64,000 nucleotides of DNA from Pandoraea fibrosis. GTDB lineage: Bacteria; Pseudomonadota; Gammaproteobacteria; Burkholderiales; Burkholderiaceae. The stretch covers positions 3,162,001 to 3,226,000 of the forward strand of contig NZ_CP047385.1 of assembly GCF_000807775.2 (NCBI RefSeq), read 5' to 3'. The notes under the pieces are model-generated. The model worked only from the letters and a program-made list of their open reading frames with translations. It searched no databases and had not been told where the DNA came from. Below are positions 1 through 6,986 of the stretch, piece by piece. The translations under genes and the position numbers were made by a program. Position 1 is the stretch's first letter. The number at the start of each line of letters is the position of its first letter.

Positions 1-673
1 CGGTCACCGTCATCGCAGCCAGCGCCCGGAAATGACGCCCGCAGAGGAATAACAGGGGAAAGAGCACGGCGAGTTGGGGCTTGAACATCAGCATGCCGGC
101 GCACATGCCGGCCAACCATGGGCGTCGTGCCAGTTGGCCGAACGCCCCGGCAGCCAGCGCAGCGGTGAGTAGCGAATTCTGGCCGTGTGCTGTCGCTATC
201 CAGATGCCGGGGAATGCCACCACAGCGATCCACGGCAACGATCCGCGCTTGCCCGCCGGCGGGAATGCCCACAGCACACACGCGATGCCGATGGCGCAAA
301 AGCTCACATAGGACAGCGCGTAGGGAAGCCGGGCGAGCGGGTAGACCAGCAATTGAAACGTCGGAGGATAGACCCACGGTGCGTAGCGACCGGGGAACAT
401 GCTGTCCTCGACGTCCGCGATCTTGAGCAAATCGAATGCCGCCAGGGGGCTGTCGTGCAACGACAGATACGACGCGCTCCAGAACACCCGGAAGTCCACG
501 CCCATCGGGGGAACGCCGGGCTCGTGGAGCGCCCAGCGCACTGCCCAGATACCGAGTACCAGCAGTTGGCACAGGAGCAGCGCGGCGCCATACACCACCA
601 CGCGCTCACGCGTGAGCCACCCCGGCTTTGGCGGTGCGATACCTTTGGCAATCTCACTGTCTGCGATTTGCAT
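1..673 (-). CDS. GT87/DUF2029-like membrane glycosyltransferase (3' end outside window)
   Basis: The minus-strand frame opens with ATG at 671-673 and runs without a stop to the window edge, giving about 224 residues. It has hydrophobic helices near residues 26-45, 120-150 and 185-220. The motif VDFRVFWSASYL (Asp at residue 60) and the later WVYPPTFQLLVYPLARLP match the N-terminal pattern of glycosyltransferase family 87 (PF09594), in which an early acidic residue is thought to lie at the catalytic site of a polyprenyl-phosphate-sugar mannosyl/arabinosyl-type transferase. The acceptor is unknown. No clear SD precedes the ATG. The family assignment is from motifs; the true substrate is not deducible here, and the C-terminal half is missing. 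Confidence 0.72.
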   Translation of the reverse strand, partial: MQIADSEIAKGIAPPKPGWLTRERVVVYGAALLLCQLLVLGIWAVRWALHEPGVPPMGVDFRVFWSASYLSLHDSPLAAFDLLKIADVEDSMFPGRYAPWVYPPTFQLLVYPLARLPYALSYVSFCAIGIACVLWAFPPAGKRGSLPWIAVVAFPGIWIATAHGQNSLLTAALAAGAFGQLARRPWLAGMCAGMLMFKPQLAVLFPLLFLCGRHFRALAAMTVT

Positions 674-803
674 AGGCACATCGGCTGAGGTTGGACGAGG
701 TTTGACGCGGCTGCCGATTCATCTTGCTGAGCGTCATCATATCGGGAGCGACGTCACGTGCGCTCGAGGGAATGAGACGAGACAAATTCGCACGAGCCTG
801 CTA

Positions 804-831
804 ATATACGTTTCGTAGTCATTTCGTATAT
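804..831. promoter_or_regulatory. Inverted repeat in parD-like/map promoter
   Basis: ATATACG (804-810) and CGTATAT (825-831) are perfect inverted arms, and TTTCGTA occurs twice between and beside them (811-817 and 822-828). The element ends 13 bases before the ParD-like start codon. ParD-type antitoxins usually autorepress through such palindromes, so this is a candidate autoregulatory operator overlapping an A/T-rich promoter (inference). Confidence 0.5.
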
Positions 832-844
832 AAAGGTCCGCAAC

Positions 845-1099
845 ATGGGTATCGTCAAGATATCGGAGCAAATGCATGAGGCGCTGCGCAATACCAGCGG
901 TGCGCTCAGTCGCTCGATCAACGCGCAGGCTGAGCATTGGCTGCGTGTCGGCATGCTCGCCGAACTGAATCCCTCGCTGAGCTACGGTGACATTTGCCGC
1001 AAGCTCATCGAATCCGATGCAGCATCGGCCGCTGAGGCCGGTGCGATCGCTCCTCCAGCAACCGGTGCACCTGTCACCGCATTCAATAAGGTGGCGTAA
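845..1099 (+). CDS. ParD-like antitoxin-family protein
   Basis: An 84-residue protein resembling the ParD_like family (PF11903): an N-terminal DNA-binding-like segment (SINAQAEHWLRVGMLAELNP) followed by SYGDICRKLIE and a disordered Ala/Pro-rich tail. AAAGG lies about eight bases before the ATG. Its stop codon overlaps the ATG of map (TAATG), so the two are translationally coupled. No ParE-type toxin is adjacent; the partner is a methionine aminopeptidase, an arrangement that recurs in proteobacteria. The likely role is an autoregulator of the pair. Its function as an antitoxin is not supported by anything visible here. Confidence 0.8.
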   Translation: MGIVKISEQMHEALRNTSGALSRSINAQAEHWLRVGMLAELNPSLSYGDICRKLIESDAASAAEAGAIAPPATGAPVTAFNKVA

Positions 1100-1938
1100 T
1101 GGTGCGCGAACGCGTTGTTATTCGCTCGAAAGAAGAAATTGCTTTGTCGCGCCGAGCCGGTGAAATGGCCGCCCAGGTGCTCGCGATGATTGGCGAGTAC
1201 GTCAAGCCGGGTGTCACGACCGACGAACTCGACCGCATCTGTCACGACTTCATCGTGAACGAACTGAAGGCGATTCCTGCGAACATCGGTTATCACGGCT
1301 ATCCGAAGACGGTGTGCGCGTCGGTGAACCATGTCGTCTGCCACGGCATTCCCGGTGAGAAGAAGCTCCACGACGGCGATATCGTGAACATCGACGTCGC
1401 CCTCATCAAGGACGGCTGGTTCGGCGATACGAGCCGCATGTATTACGCCGGCAAGCCGAGCATTCTCGCCAAGCGACTGGTCGACACGACGTATGAAGCG
1501 ATGCTCGCGGGCATTCGTGCGGTACGCCCAGGGGCAACGCTCGGCGACGTGGGTTATGCGATTCAGACGGTGGCGCACCGCGAAGGCTTCAGCATCGTGC
1601 GCGATTACTGCGGGCACGGTATCGGCACTACCTATCATGACGATCCGCAAGTGCTGCACTATGGACGTCAGGGCGCTGGGCTGACGCTGCGACCGGGCAT
1701 GATCTTCACCATCGAGCCGATGGTCAATGTCGGCAAGCCGGATACGAAGCAACTCGCAGACGGCTGGACGGTGGTGACCCGCGACCGCTCGTTGTCGGCA
1801 CAGTGGGAGCACATGGTGGCCGTTACCGAGACGGGCTTCGAAGTGCTGACGCAATGGCCCGACGGCCTCGGCGAGTACGCGCGCTTCGGTTCGCTCGAAG
1901 GCGGTGCGGGCGGCGCGGTTGCCGCCAACGCGGCCTGA
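1099..1938 (+). CDS. map: Type I methionine aminopeptidase
   Basis: A 279-residue cytoplasmic metallopeptidase that removes the initiator Met from nascent proteins. All metal and catalytic positions of the family are visible: His in NHVVCHGIPG, the Asp pair in VNIDVALIKDGWFGDTSRMY, His in GHGIGTTYHDDP, Glu in FTIEPMVNVG and Glu in QWEHMVAVTETG. The length fits the type Ia family (about 260-280). It overlaps the ParD-like gene by one base and has no SD of its own, so translation probably depends on the upstream gene. It is not next to rpsB/tsf, where the housekeeping map usually sits, so it may be a second copy; that needs the rest of the genome. Confidence 0.95.
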   Translation: MVRERVVIRSKEEIALSRRAGEMAAQVLAMIGEYVKPGVTTDELDRICHDFIVNELKAIPANIGYHGYPKTVCASVNHVVCHGIPGEKKLHDGDIVNIDVALIKDGWFGDTSRMYYAGKPSILAKRLVDTTYEAMLAGIRAVRPGATLGDVGYAIQTVAHREGFSIVRDYCGHGIGTTYHDDPQVLHYGRQGAGLTLRPGMIFTIEPMVNVGKPDTKQLADGWTVVTRDRSLSAQWEHMVAVTETGFEVLTQWPDGLGEYARFGSLEGGAGGAVAANAA

Positions 1939-1963
1939 GTCTGACGGCTGCGTGATGGTGATG

Positions 1964-1988
1964 CTGAGGCGCGGCATACGCGCCTCAG
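1964..1988. terminator. Hairpin between convergent map and membrane-protein gene
   Basis: CTGAGGCGCG (1964-1973) pairs perfectly with CGCGCCTCAG (1979-1988) around a five-base loop. There is no T-run, so it is at best a weak intrinsic terminator, but it sits exactly between two convergent stop codons. Confidence 0.5.
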
Positions 1989-2006
1989 ACCACGCTTCAG
2001 CCGCCA

Positions 2007-2834
2007 TCACACATCGTCCGGCGCGTCCTCAAGCGTCAACAATCGGTCGGCGAAGCGGTGGTACAGCCAGCCCGAAACACTGGTAGCGACTGCCACCCAC
2101 GCGATGGAAAGCACGGTTTGCAGAATCAGTGTGCCGAGTACGACGGTTGTCGCGGCCGGCATGAAATGCAGGACCACCGCGAACAACAGCGCCATGATTG
2201 CGCCGACAATGACCAGCGGCAGAATCGTGCCGACGGTCGTGCCGAGCATCACCCAGAAGTGACCGCGAGCGTCGAGCCACGCTGCGCGCCAGCGCTTGCT
2301 GCGTCCCGCGCCGATCTGCGGGAAAATCAACGACACGCGAATCAGCACGAAGAGCAACGCGCACAGCAATAGAACGAAAAACGTGCCGAGGATGGCGTAG
2401 GAGTCGCCGCGACCCGCAACGCGCAAGGCGAATGCAGCGCACAGGGCTGCAATGAACCACACCGCGAACAGACCCACACAGATCTGTATCGACGTCCAGA
2501 GATATCGCCAAAGATCGCGTCCGTACCAATGGGAATGCCGAGCGGCGTCGGGGCCGAGGATCGTGTAGCGCACGACATGAACGGCGAGCACCGAGAACGC
2601 CACGATGTTCACGAGCACCACACCAAAAGACACGAGCGCCAGGCGCAGTTGGAAGGCGGCTGGCTCGCCGCTGCGCGACGCCGTGAGCGCAAGTTCTTTG
2701 AGCGAGAGGCTAAGCGCCGAGGTGACCAGCAGAACAATGGCCACCGACAGACATAGCAGAGGACGATTGCGTATCGCGTTGAAGCCGTCGCGCCATGCTC
2801 CTTTGAAACACTGTTTGAACGTAATCGGTTCCAT
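2007..2834 (-). CDS. Multi-pass inner-membrane protein of unknown function
   Basis: A 275-residue protein starting at the ATG at 2832-2834, preceded by AAGGGG five bases upstream. An earlier in-frame start would add a basic, non-hydrophobic leader and has no SD. About six hydrophobic segments are visible (residues roughly 27-47, 67-90, 120-145, 150-172, 195-222, 230-252), with a short cytoplasmic N-terminus containing FKQCFKGAWRDGFNAI. I recognise no catalytic motif or named family. It is convergent with map and monocistronic as far as visible. Confidence 0.8.
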   Translation of the reverse strand: MEPITFKQCFKGAWRDGFNAIRNRPLLCLSVAIVLLVTSALSLSLKELALTASRSGEPAAFQLRLALVSFGVVLVNIVAFSVLAVHVVRYTILGPDAARHSHWYGRDLWRYLWTSIQICVGLFAVWFIAALCAAFALRVAGRGDSYAILGTFFVLLLCALLFVLIRVSLIFPQIGAGRSKRWRAAWLDARGHFWVMLGTTVGTILPLVIVGAIMALLFAVVLHFMPAATTVVLGTLILQTVLSIAWVAVATSVSGWLYHRFADRLLTLEDAPDDV

Positions 2835-3053
2835 GTTTCCCCTTGAGCGAATATCGCTTCGTTGATCGAAGCTGTCTGGCGTGAACGCGTCACGACGCCG
2901 CCATTCTTGCAGATCGGCCCGGGACTGACAAATACGGGGATTGGCGCAGCCTGACTGGCTTCGGCAAGCGTGCCGGAGGCGGGGCGCTGGCAGGGGGGGT
3001 GAACGCCCGCGACGCGTCACGCGCCCGGCGGGCGGGTGTCGCGGGGCGGCGCT

Positions 3054-4175
3054 TCAGGCGGCCATGACCTTGCGCAGAACTTCCGCGTGCGTGACGACAC
3101 CGACAAGCCGCGCGGCGTCGTCCAGCACGGGGAGCGTGCCGTGCCGTTGCGCCATGAGCAGCGGCACCAGCTCCGAGAGTGGCATGCTCGTCGTGGCAGC
3201 CTTCGGGTTTCCTTGCATCAGATCGCGCACTGACGGACGTTGTGCTGTGCCGAGCGCTGCGCCGAAACCTGGCCACCGCTGACGTCGAGCACGACGCGCA
3301 TGAAGGTCGTGACGCGTGAGCAGCCCGATCACTCGCGCGTCGTCATCGACCACTGGCAAGGCGTCGAGTCCGTGCCGTTGTAACAGACGCCAGGCGGCAG
3401 GCACATCGTCGTTTGCCTGAACCTTCGCGAGCGGTGCCGACATGACGTCGGCGCAGGTCAGCTCCCGGGCGCGTCGTGCATAGGCTTCGCGCTGGGTGTC
3501 ACGCAGCAGACTGGCCAGATCCTCCGCGGAAATGTCGAACAGTTCGCCGCGACGCTCGAGCGCTTTCTCCGCGTCAGCCGTGGTCACCGGGATGGCTGCG
3601 GCGTTGACTGGACGGGCAGGGGCCTGAGCACGCACGGCATGCGGATAGCGATGGCCGGTGAGGGCGTGATAACCGATCGCAGCGCCAAGCAGCAGCACCG
3701 ATTGCAACGCAATGGGTTCGAGCACGAAGCCGTAGCCCAGCGAGTGCACGGCCGGGCCGCCAAGCACGGCGGTCAGCGCCACGGCGCCCGAAGGCGGGTG
3801 CACGCAGCGAAACGTGAACATCAGCGCGATGGAGACGCCGACCGCCGTAGCTGCCGCGACCACCGGCGACGGGATGAACGTTGCGCAAGTCACGCCAACG
3901 AAAGCCGACACCAGATTGCCGCCAAGGATCGACCACGGCTGAGCGAGGGGGCTGGCAGGCACACCGAAGAGCAGCACGGCCGAGGCCCCCATCGGGGCGA
4001 CCAGCCAGGGGATATAGGTGGCCGGGCCGAACATCCAGAGCATCAGCCCACCGGTCAATGCGATCCCGCACAGTGCGCCAATCCCTGCGCGAAGGCGCTC
4101 TTTCCAGTGCACTGCCACCACGGCGGGCAAAAACCCTGCCAGCCAATCCCTTACGTCCCGTTGCGTCATTGCCAT
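3054..4175 (-). CDS. HPP family membrane protein with two C-terminal CBS domains
   Basis: A 373-residue protein. The N-terminal ~170 residues form the HPP domain (PF04982): four hydrophobic helices with the signature CVHPPSGAVAL and the preceding GGNLVSAFVGV helix. The C-terminal half carries two CBS motifs (ADVMSAPLAKVQAND...DALPVVDD and VRDLMQGNPKAA...GTLPVLDD), which usually bind adenine nucleotides and gate attached transport or enzyme domains. HPP proteins include plastid nitrite transporters, so a nucleotide-gated anion transporter is plausible but unproven. The start at 4175 is chosen because GGAGAGGGG precedes it by four bases. Confidence 0.88.
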   Translation of the reverse strand: MAMTQRDVRDWLAGFLPAVVAVHWKERLRAGIGALCGIALTGGLMLWMFGPATYIPWLVAPMGASAVLLFGVPASPLAQPWSILGGNLVSAFVGVTCATFIPSPVVAAATAVGVSIALMFTFRCVHPPSGAVALTAVLGGPAVHSLGYGFVLEPIALQSVLLLGAAIGYHALTGHRYPHAVRAQAPARPVNAAAIPVTTADAEKALERRGELFDISAEDLASLLRDTQREAYARRARELTCADVMSAPLAKVQANDDVPAAWRLLQRHGLDALPVVDDDARVIGLLTRHDLHARRARRQRWPGFGAALGTAQRPSVRDLMQGNPKAATTSMPLSELVPLLMAQRHGTLPVLDDAARLVGVVTHAEVLRKVMAA

Positions 4176-4232
4176 GTTGCCCCTCTCCATCGGCCGCACC
4201 GACTTGGGGCGACGTCTTGATATTTTGCGCAT

Positions 4233-4247
4233 GATATATCGTATATC
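4233..4247. promoter_or_regulatory. Palindromic operator candidate before HPP-CBS gene
   Basis: GATATA-TCG-TATATC is a perfect inverted repeat about 58 bases upstream of the chosen HPP-CBS start codon, in an A/T-rich island within GC-rich DNA. No adjacent regulator gene is present, so any binding protein is unknown. Confidence 0.4.
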
Positions 4248-4436
4248 GATGGATTGGGCGGGAGGAGGGCGTGATTTTAATGCTGCGACGCAGCGAAAAC
4301 ACCGCGCTGTGCCGATGCGCGGCGAAATGGTGCACCAAATCAAGGAAAACGAGACGTCGAAGGCGTGTCGATTGCTTTAGCGAGCGACGCCTGATGGGAG
4401 GGGCAGGGACGAAGCGTCAGGGGGCAGGGCGAAGTG

Positions 4437-4471
4437 GACAAACAAATGCGGCAGGGGGTGAGCCCTGCCGC
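4437..4471 (-). terminator. Probable terminator of the RcnB-like gene
   Basis: The arms GCGGCAGGG (4448-4456) and CCCTGCCGC (4463-4471) form a nine-pair stem with a six-base loop. Read on the minus strand it is followed by ATTTGTTTGT. It lies 61 bases past the RcnB-like stop codon. Confidence 0.5.
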
Positions 4472-4531
4472 GAGACTGGCGAGTCAGTCGACGTTGGCCT
4501 GCCCCATGGACAGGCGGACAGGCGCTGCGAA

Positions 4532-4966
4532 TCAGCGACCGCTACCGAGCACGATCTGCGAAATCAACCCGGTGCCGATGGCTACGAGCAGGAAGTCACC
4601 GCCCACGCCGACCCAGTGATAACCGCGTGGCGGCGGGTTCAGGCGGTACTGGTGATAGTCCTCGACGACGTATTGGCGATCGCGATATTGCTGCGGCACG
4701 CGGTCGCCCTTGCGCCAGTCGGGATGTTGCCAGGTGTCTTCGGCCGGGCCGCGCGGCGGCGGGCCGCCGTGTTGACCCTTGGGGCCGCCGTGCTGCGGAC
4801 TGTGTCCCGGCGGTCCGCCGTGGGGTCCGCCCGGTCGTTGTCCCGGCGGGCCACCCCGGTCATCCGGGCGGCCTTGCGGTGGCGGTCCACCCTGGGCGAA
4901 GGCGAGAGAGGAGGAAACCGCCAGACCGGCGGCGAGGCAAAGCGACAGTGTCTTGCGCATCTTCAT
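4532..4966 (-). CDS. RcnB-like periplasmic protein
   Basis: A 144-residue protein with a signal peptide (MKMRKTLSLCLAAGLAVSSSLAFA, cleavage near residue 24). A long Gly/Pro-rich linker with repeated GGPP units (about residues 25-70) follows. The C-terminal RcnB-type domain (PF11776) contains DYHQYRLNPPPRGYHWVGVG and ends in a hydrophobic LLVAIGTGLISQIVLG. In E. coli RcnB modulates nickel/cobalt efflux in the periplasm; whether this paralogue does so is unknown, and no rcnA or rcnR is nearby. AAGGAG precedes the chosen ATG. Sequence upstream of 4966 has no signal-peptide character. Confidence 0.82.
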   Translation of the reverse strand: MKMRKTLSLCLAAGLAVSSSLAFAQGGPPPQGRPDDRGGPPGQRPGGPHGGPPGHSPQHGGPKGQHGGPPPRGPAEDTWQHPDWRKGDRVPQQYRDRQYVVEDYHQYRLNPPPRGYHWVGVGGDFLLVAIGTGLISQIVLGSGR

Positions 4967-5121
4967 TGTTTGCACTCCTTGTCGTAGGGTCGGAAGACCG
5001 AACGCGGGGGAAGCATTCGAGATGACTTGCCAGTGACGGTCGTCGTCGCCAGTGCCGCTTTGCAGCCCGTGCGACGCCAGGCGAGCGCGAAAACCGTGCG
5101 TCCATCCTACCATCGCAGCGC

Positions 5122-5173
5122 AAAAAAAAGCCCGGGCATGCCGAATGTCGTTTGACTCAGGCATGCGCCGGGC
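5122..5173 (-). terminator. Rho-independent terminator for efflux operon transcripts
   Basis: On the minus strand GCCCGGCGCATGCC pairs with GGCATGCCCGGGC (one bulged base) and is followed directly by eight T residues (A-run at 5122-5129 on the plus strand). It is 227 bases beyond the outer-membrane-factor stop codon, so the operon mRNA would carry a long 3' untranslated region. Confidence 0.85.
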
Positions 5174-5227
5174 AAGCAGGGACGCAGGGAAGAAACCTTG
5201 ACAACACTGACCGTCAGATGACCGGGT

Positions 5228-5360
5228 GCATCGAAACCGGCGGCGTGCGTGGCGCGCGTCGGGGGCGGGTCGGCGTGCCACTCGTCTTGGGGGACACGAG
5301 TGCGGCCGCCGGTTCGATGCGTCCGATGCCGGGTGACGGTCCGCTCAGCCGGGCCGTCAC
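5228..5360 (-). other. Structured inverted-repeat element in efflux operon 3' region
   Basis: Three nested or consecutive stems occur between the last efflux gene and its terminator. Arms at 5228-5244 and 5305-5320 are complementary over 16 pairs with a single bulged base. Inside them CACTCGT (5279-5285) pairs with ACGAGTG (5296-5302). Beside them GTGACGGTCCG (5333-5343) pairs with CGGGCCGTCAC (5350-5360) over 11 pairs with one G-U and a six-base loop. Together with the terminator this would fold most of the 3' untranslated RNA. It could be a 3'-derived small RNA or an mRNA stabiliser. No recognised RNA family is matched from memory. Confidence 0.5.
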
Positions 5361-5399
5361 CTGTCTTGCTGACGTGCTATTTCGTAACGCTGATTGACC

Positions 5400-6974
5400 T
5401 CAGCGAGCGGCCACGGTGGCATTGCCAACGGTGGCCGCCGCTGCGGTGGCAGGGGCAGCCGCAGCCGCCGGTGATGCGGGTGACGTCGGTGCGCCCGCCG
5501 CCGGCGCATCGCCCCAGCCGCCGCCGAGGGCGCGGATGAGGTTGACGGTCGACACGGCTTGCGCGCCCGCGAGTTGCACGGCGCTGCGTTGCGACTGCAG
5601 CACGGTACGCTCGGCATCGATGACATCGAGATACGCAATCGAGCCTTCCTGATACTGCGTGCGCGAGAGTTGCGCCGCGCGGCTCGACGCTTTCACGGCA
5701 TCGTCCTGCGCGCGCGTTTGTGCCGCGAGCAGACGCAGATTCGACAGGTTGTCCTCGACTTCCTGGAACGCCACGAGTACCTGCTGACGGTAGTTCGCGA
5801 CGTCTTCTTCATACTGCGCACGGGCACGCGACAGATTGCCGCTGCGCGCGCCGCCATCGAAGATCGGCATCGAGAGCAGGCCGCCGACGACCGGACCCAG
5901 CAGGAACGTGCGGCTCGACCAGTTGAACAGGTCACCCAGCGTGGCCGCTTCGAAGCCACCCGATCCGGTCAGCGAGAGCGACGGGAAGAATGCCGCTTTC
6001 GCGACCCCGATGCGCGCGTTCGCGGCGGCCATGGCGCGTTCGGCCGCCGCGATATCCGGACGCCGTTCGAGCAGCGCCGACGGCAGACCCGCCGGAATAC
6101 GGATCGCGACCGGCACGAGCGGCGACGGCGTGAACGTGAATTCCGCCGGCGTCTTGCCCAGCAGAATCGCCAGACTGTGTTCCGACGCTGCACGCAGGCG
6201 TGCGACAGCCAGCGCATCCGATTGCGCCGTAGCCAGTTCGGCCTTGGCGCGCGCCACGTCCAACTCGCCGATATCGCCTTCGGTAAAGCGGCGCTGCACC
6301 AGCTTGAGGGCCTCTTCGCGCAGCGTTACCGTTTGCGTGTACAGCGCCTGTTCGGCGTCGAGTTCGCGCAGGTTGAAGTAGTTCTGCGCGACGTCCGCCT
6401 GAAGGGCGAGCTGTACCGAGTGGAACAGGGCTTCGCTCTGTTCGGCGTCGGCACGCGCGGCGGCCACGTTATCCGACACGCGGCCGAACAAATCGACTTC
6501 GTAGCCGACGCTCGCCTGCGCACGCCACAGCGTGTATGGCGCGATGTTCGTGCCGTCCGGCTGAAGCTGCGACGCGGGCGAGATCTTCTGACGCGTCGGG
6601 CCGAACCCGGCGTCGAGTGTCGGGAACAGGGCGGCACGCGCCTGACGCTGCACGCCGCGAGCTTCCTGCACGCGGGCGGCGGCCGCCTTCAGGTTCTGGT
6701 TGGCGGACAGCGCGTCTTCCTCGAGCTTGTCGAGTGTGGCGTCGCCGAACACCTTCCACCATTCGCCACGCGCCACGGCCTCGGAGGGCTCGGCGGTTTT
6801 CCACGTACCGGCTTCACCGGCCGGGAGTGCGGCTTCCTTGAATGCCGTCGGCGTTCCCTTGTCGGTCACCTTCGGCACTTCGTATGTGGGGGCCATCGAG
6901 CAGCCCGCCACCACCAGCAGGGTGGCGAGCAGGCCCGAGACACCCAGACTGCGTTTCATCCATTGCGATTGCAT
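5400..6974 (-). CDS. opcM: RND efflux outer-membrane lipoprotein (OprM/OpcM-like)
   Basis: A 524-residue outer-membrane channel of the NodT/OprM family (two OEP repeats), the exit duct of the tripartite pump. The signal peptide ends in the lipobox VVAGC, so it is lipidated. The N-terminal APTYEVPKV and the FGDATLDKLEEDALSANQNL segment are typical, and a second OEP repeat contains IGVAKAAFFPSLSLTGSGG. The C-terminal ~40 residues are Ala/Pro-rich and probably disordered. AAGGA sits eight bases before the ATG at 6974; an ATG nine bases upstream touches the SD and is unlikely. It follows the permease by 12 bases in one operon. The name follows the CeoAB-OpcM/BpeEF-OprC pumps of Burkholderia. Confidence 0.9.
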   Translation of the reverse strand: MQSQWMKRSLGVSGLLATLLVVAGCSMAPTYEVPKVTDKGTPTAFKEAALPAGEAGTWKTAEPSEAVARGEWWKVFGDATLDKLEEDALSANQNLKAAAARVQEARGVQRQARAALFPTLDAGFGPTRQKISPASQLQPDGTNIAPYTLWRAQASVGYEVDLFGRVSDNVAAARADAEQSEALFHSVQLALQADVAQNYFNLRELDAEQALYTQTVTLREEALKLVQRRFTEGDIGELDVARAKAELATAQSDALAVARLRAASEHSLAILLGKTPAEFTFTPSPLVPVAIRIPAGLPSALLERRPDIAAAERAMAAANARIGVAKAAFFPSLSLTGSGGFEAATLGDLFNWSSRTFLLGPVVGGLLSMPIFDGGARSGNLSRARAQYEEDVANYRQQVLVAFQEVEDNLSNLRLLAAQTRAQDDAVKASSRAAQLSRTQYQEGSIAYLDVIDAERTVLQSQRSAVQLAGAQAVSTVNLIRALGGGWGDAPAAGAPTSPASPAAAAAPATAAAATVGNATVAAR

Positions 6975-6986
6975 GATTGGCATCCT

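Larger units (their letters stand above)
4176..4531. other. Intergenic region upstream of HPP-CBS gene
   Basis: No supported gene. Near the HPP-CBS end lies the palindrome GATATATCGTATATC (4233-4247, arms GATATA/TATATC), a likely promoter or operator in a locally A/T-rich stretch. At 4448-4471 a nine-base-pair hairpin (GCGGCAGGG/CCCTGCCGC) is followed on the minus strand by ATTTGTTTGT, a plausible terminator for the RcnB-like gene. The rest shows nothing recognisable. Confidence 0.55.
4967..5399. other. Gene-free stretch between RcnB-like gene and efflux operon
   Basis: This holds the RcnB-like promoter region (about 4967-5115), the strong minus-strand terminator at 5122-5173 and a chain of inverted repeats at 5228-5360, described separately. 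No credible protein-coding gene is present. Confidence 0.6.
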
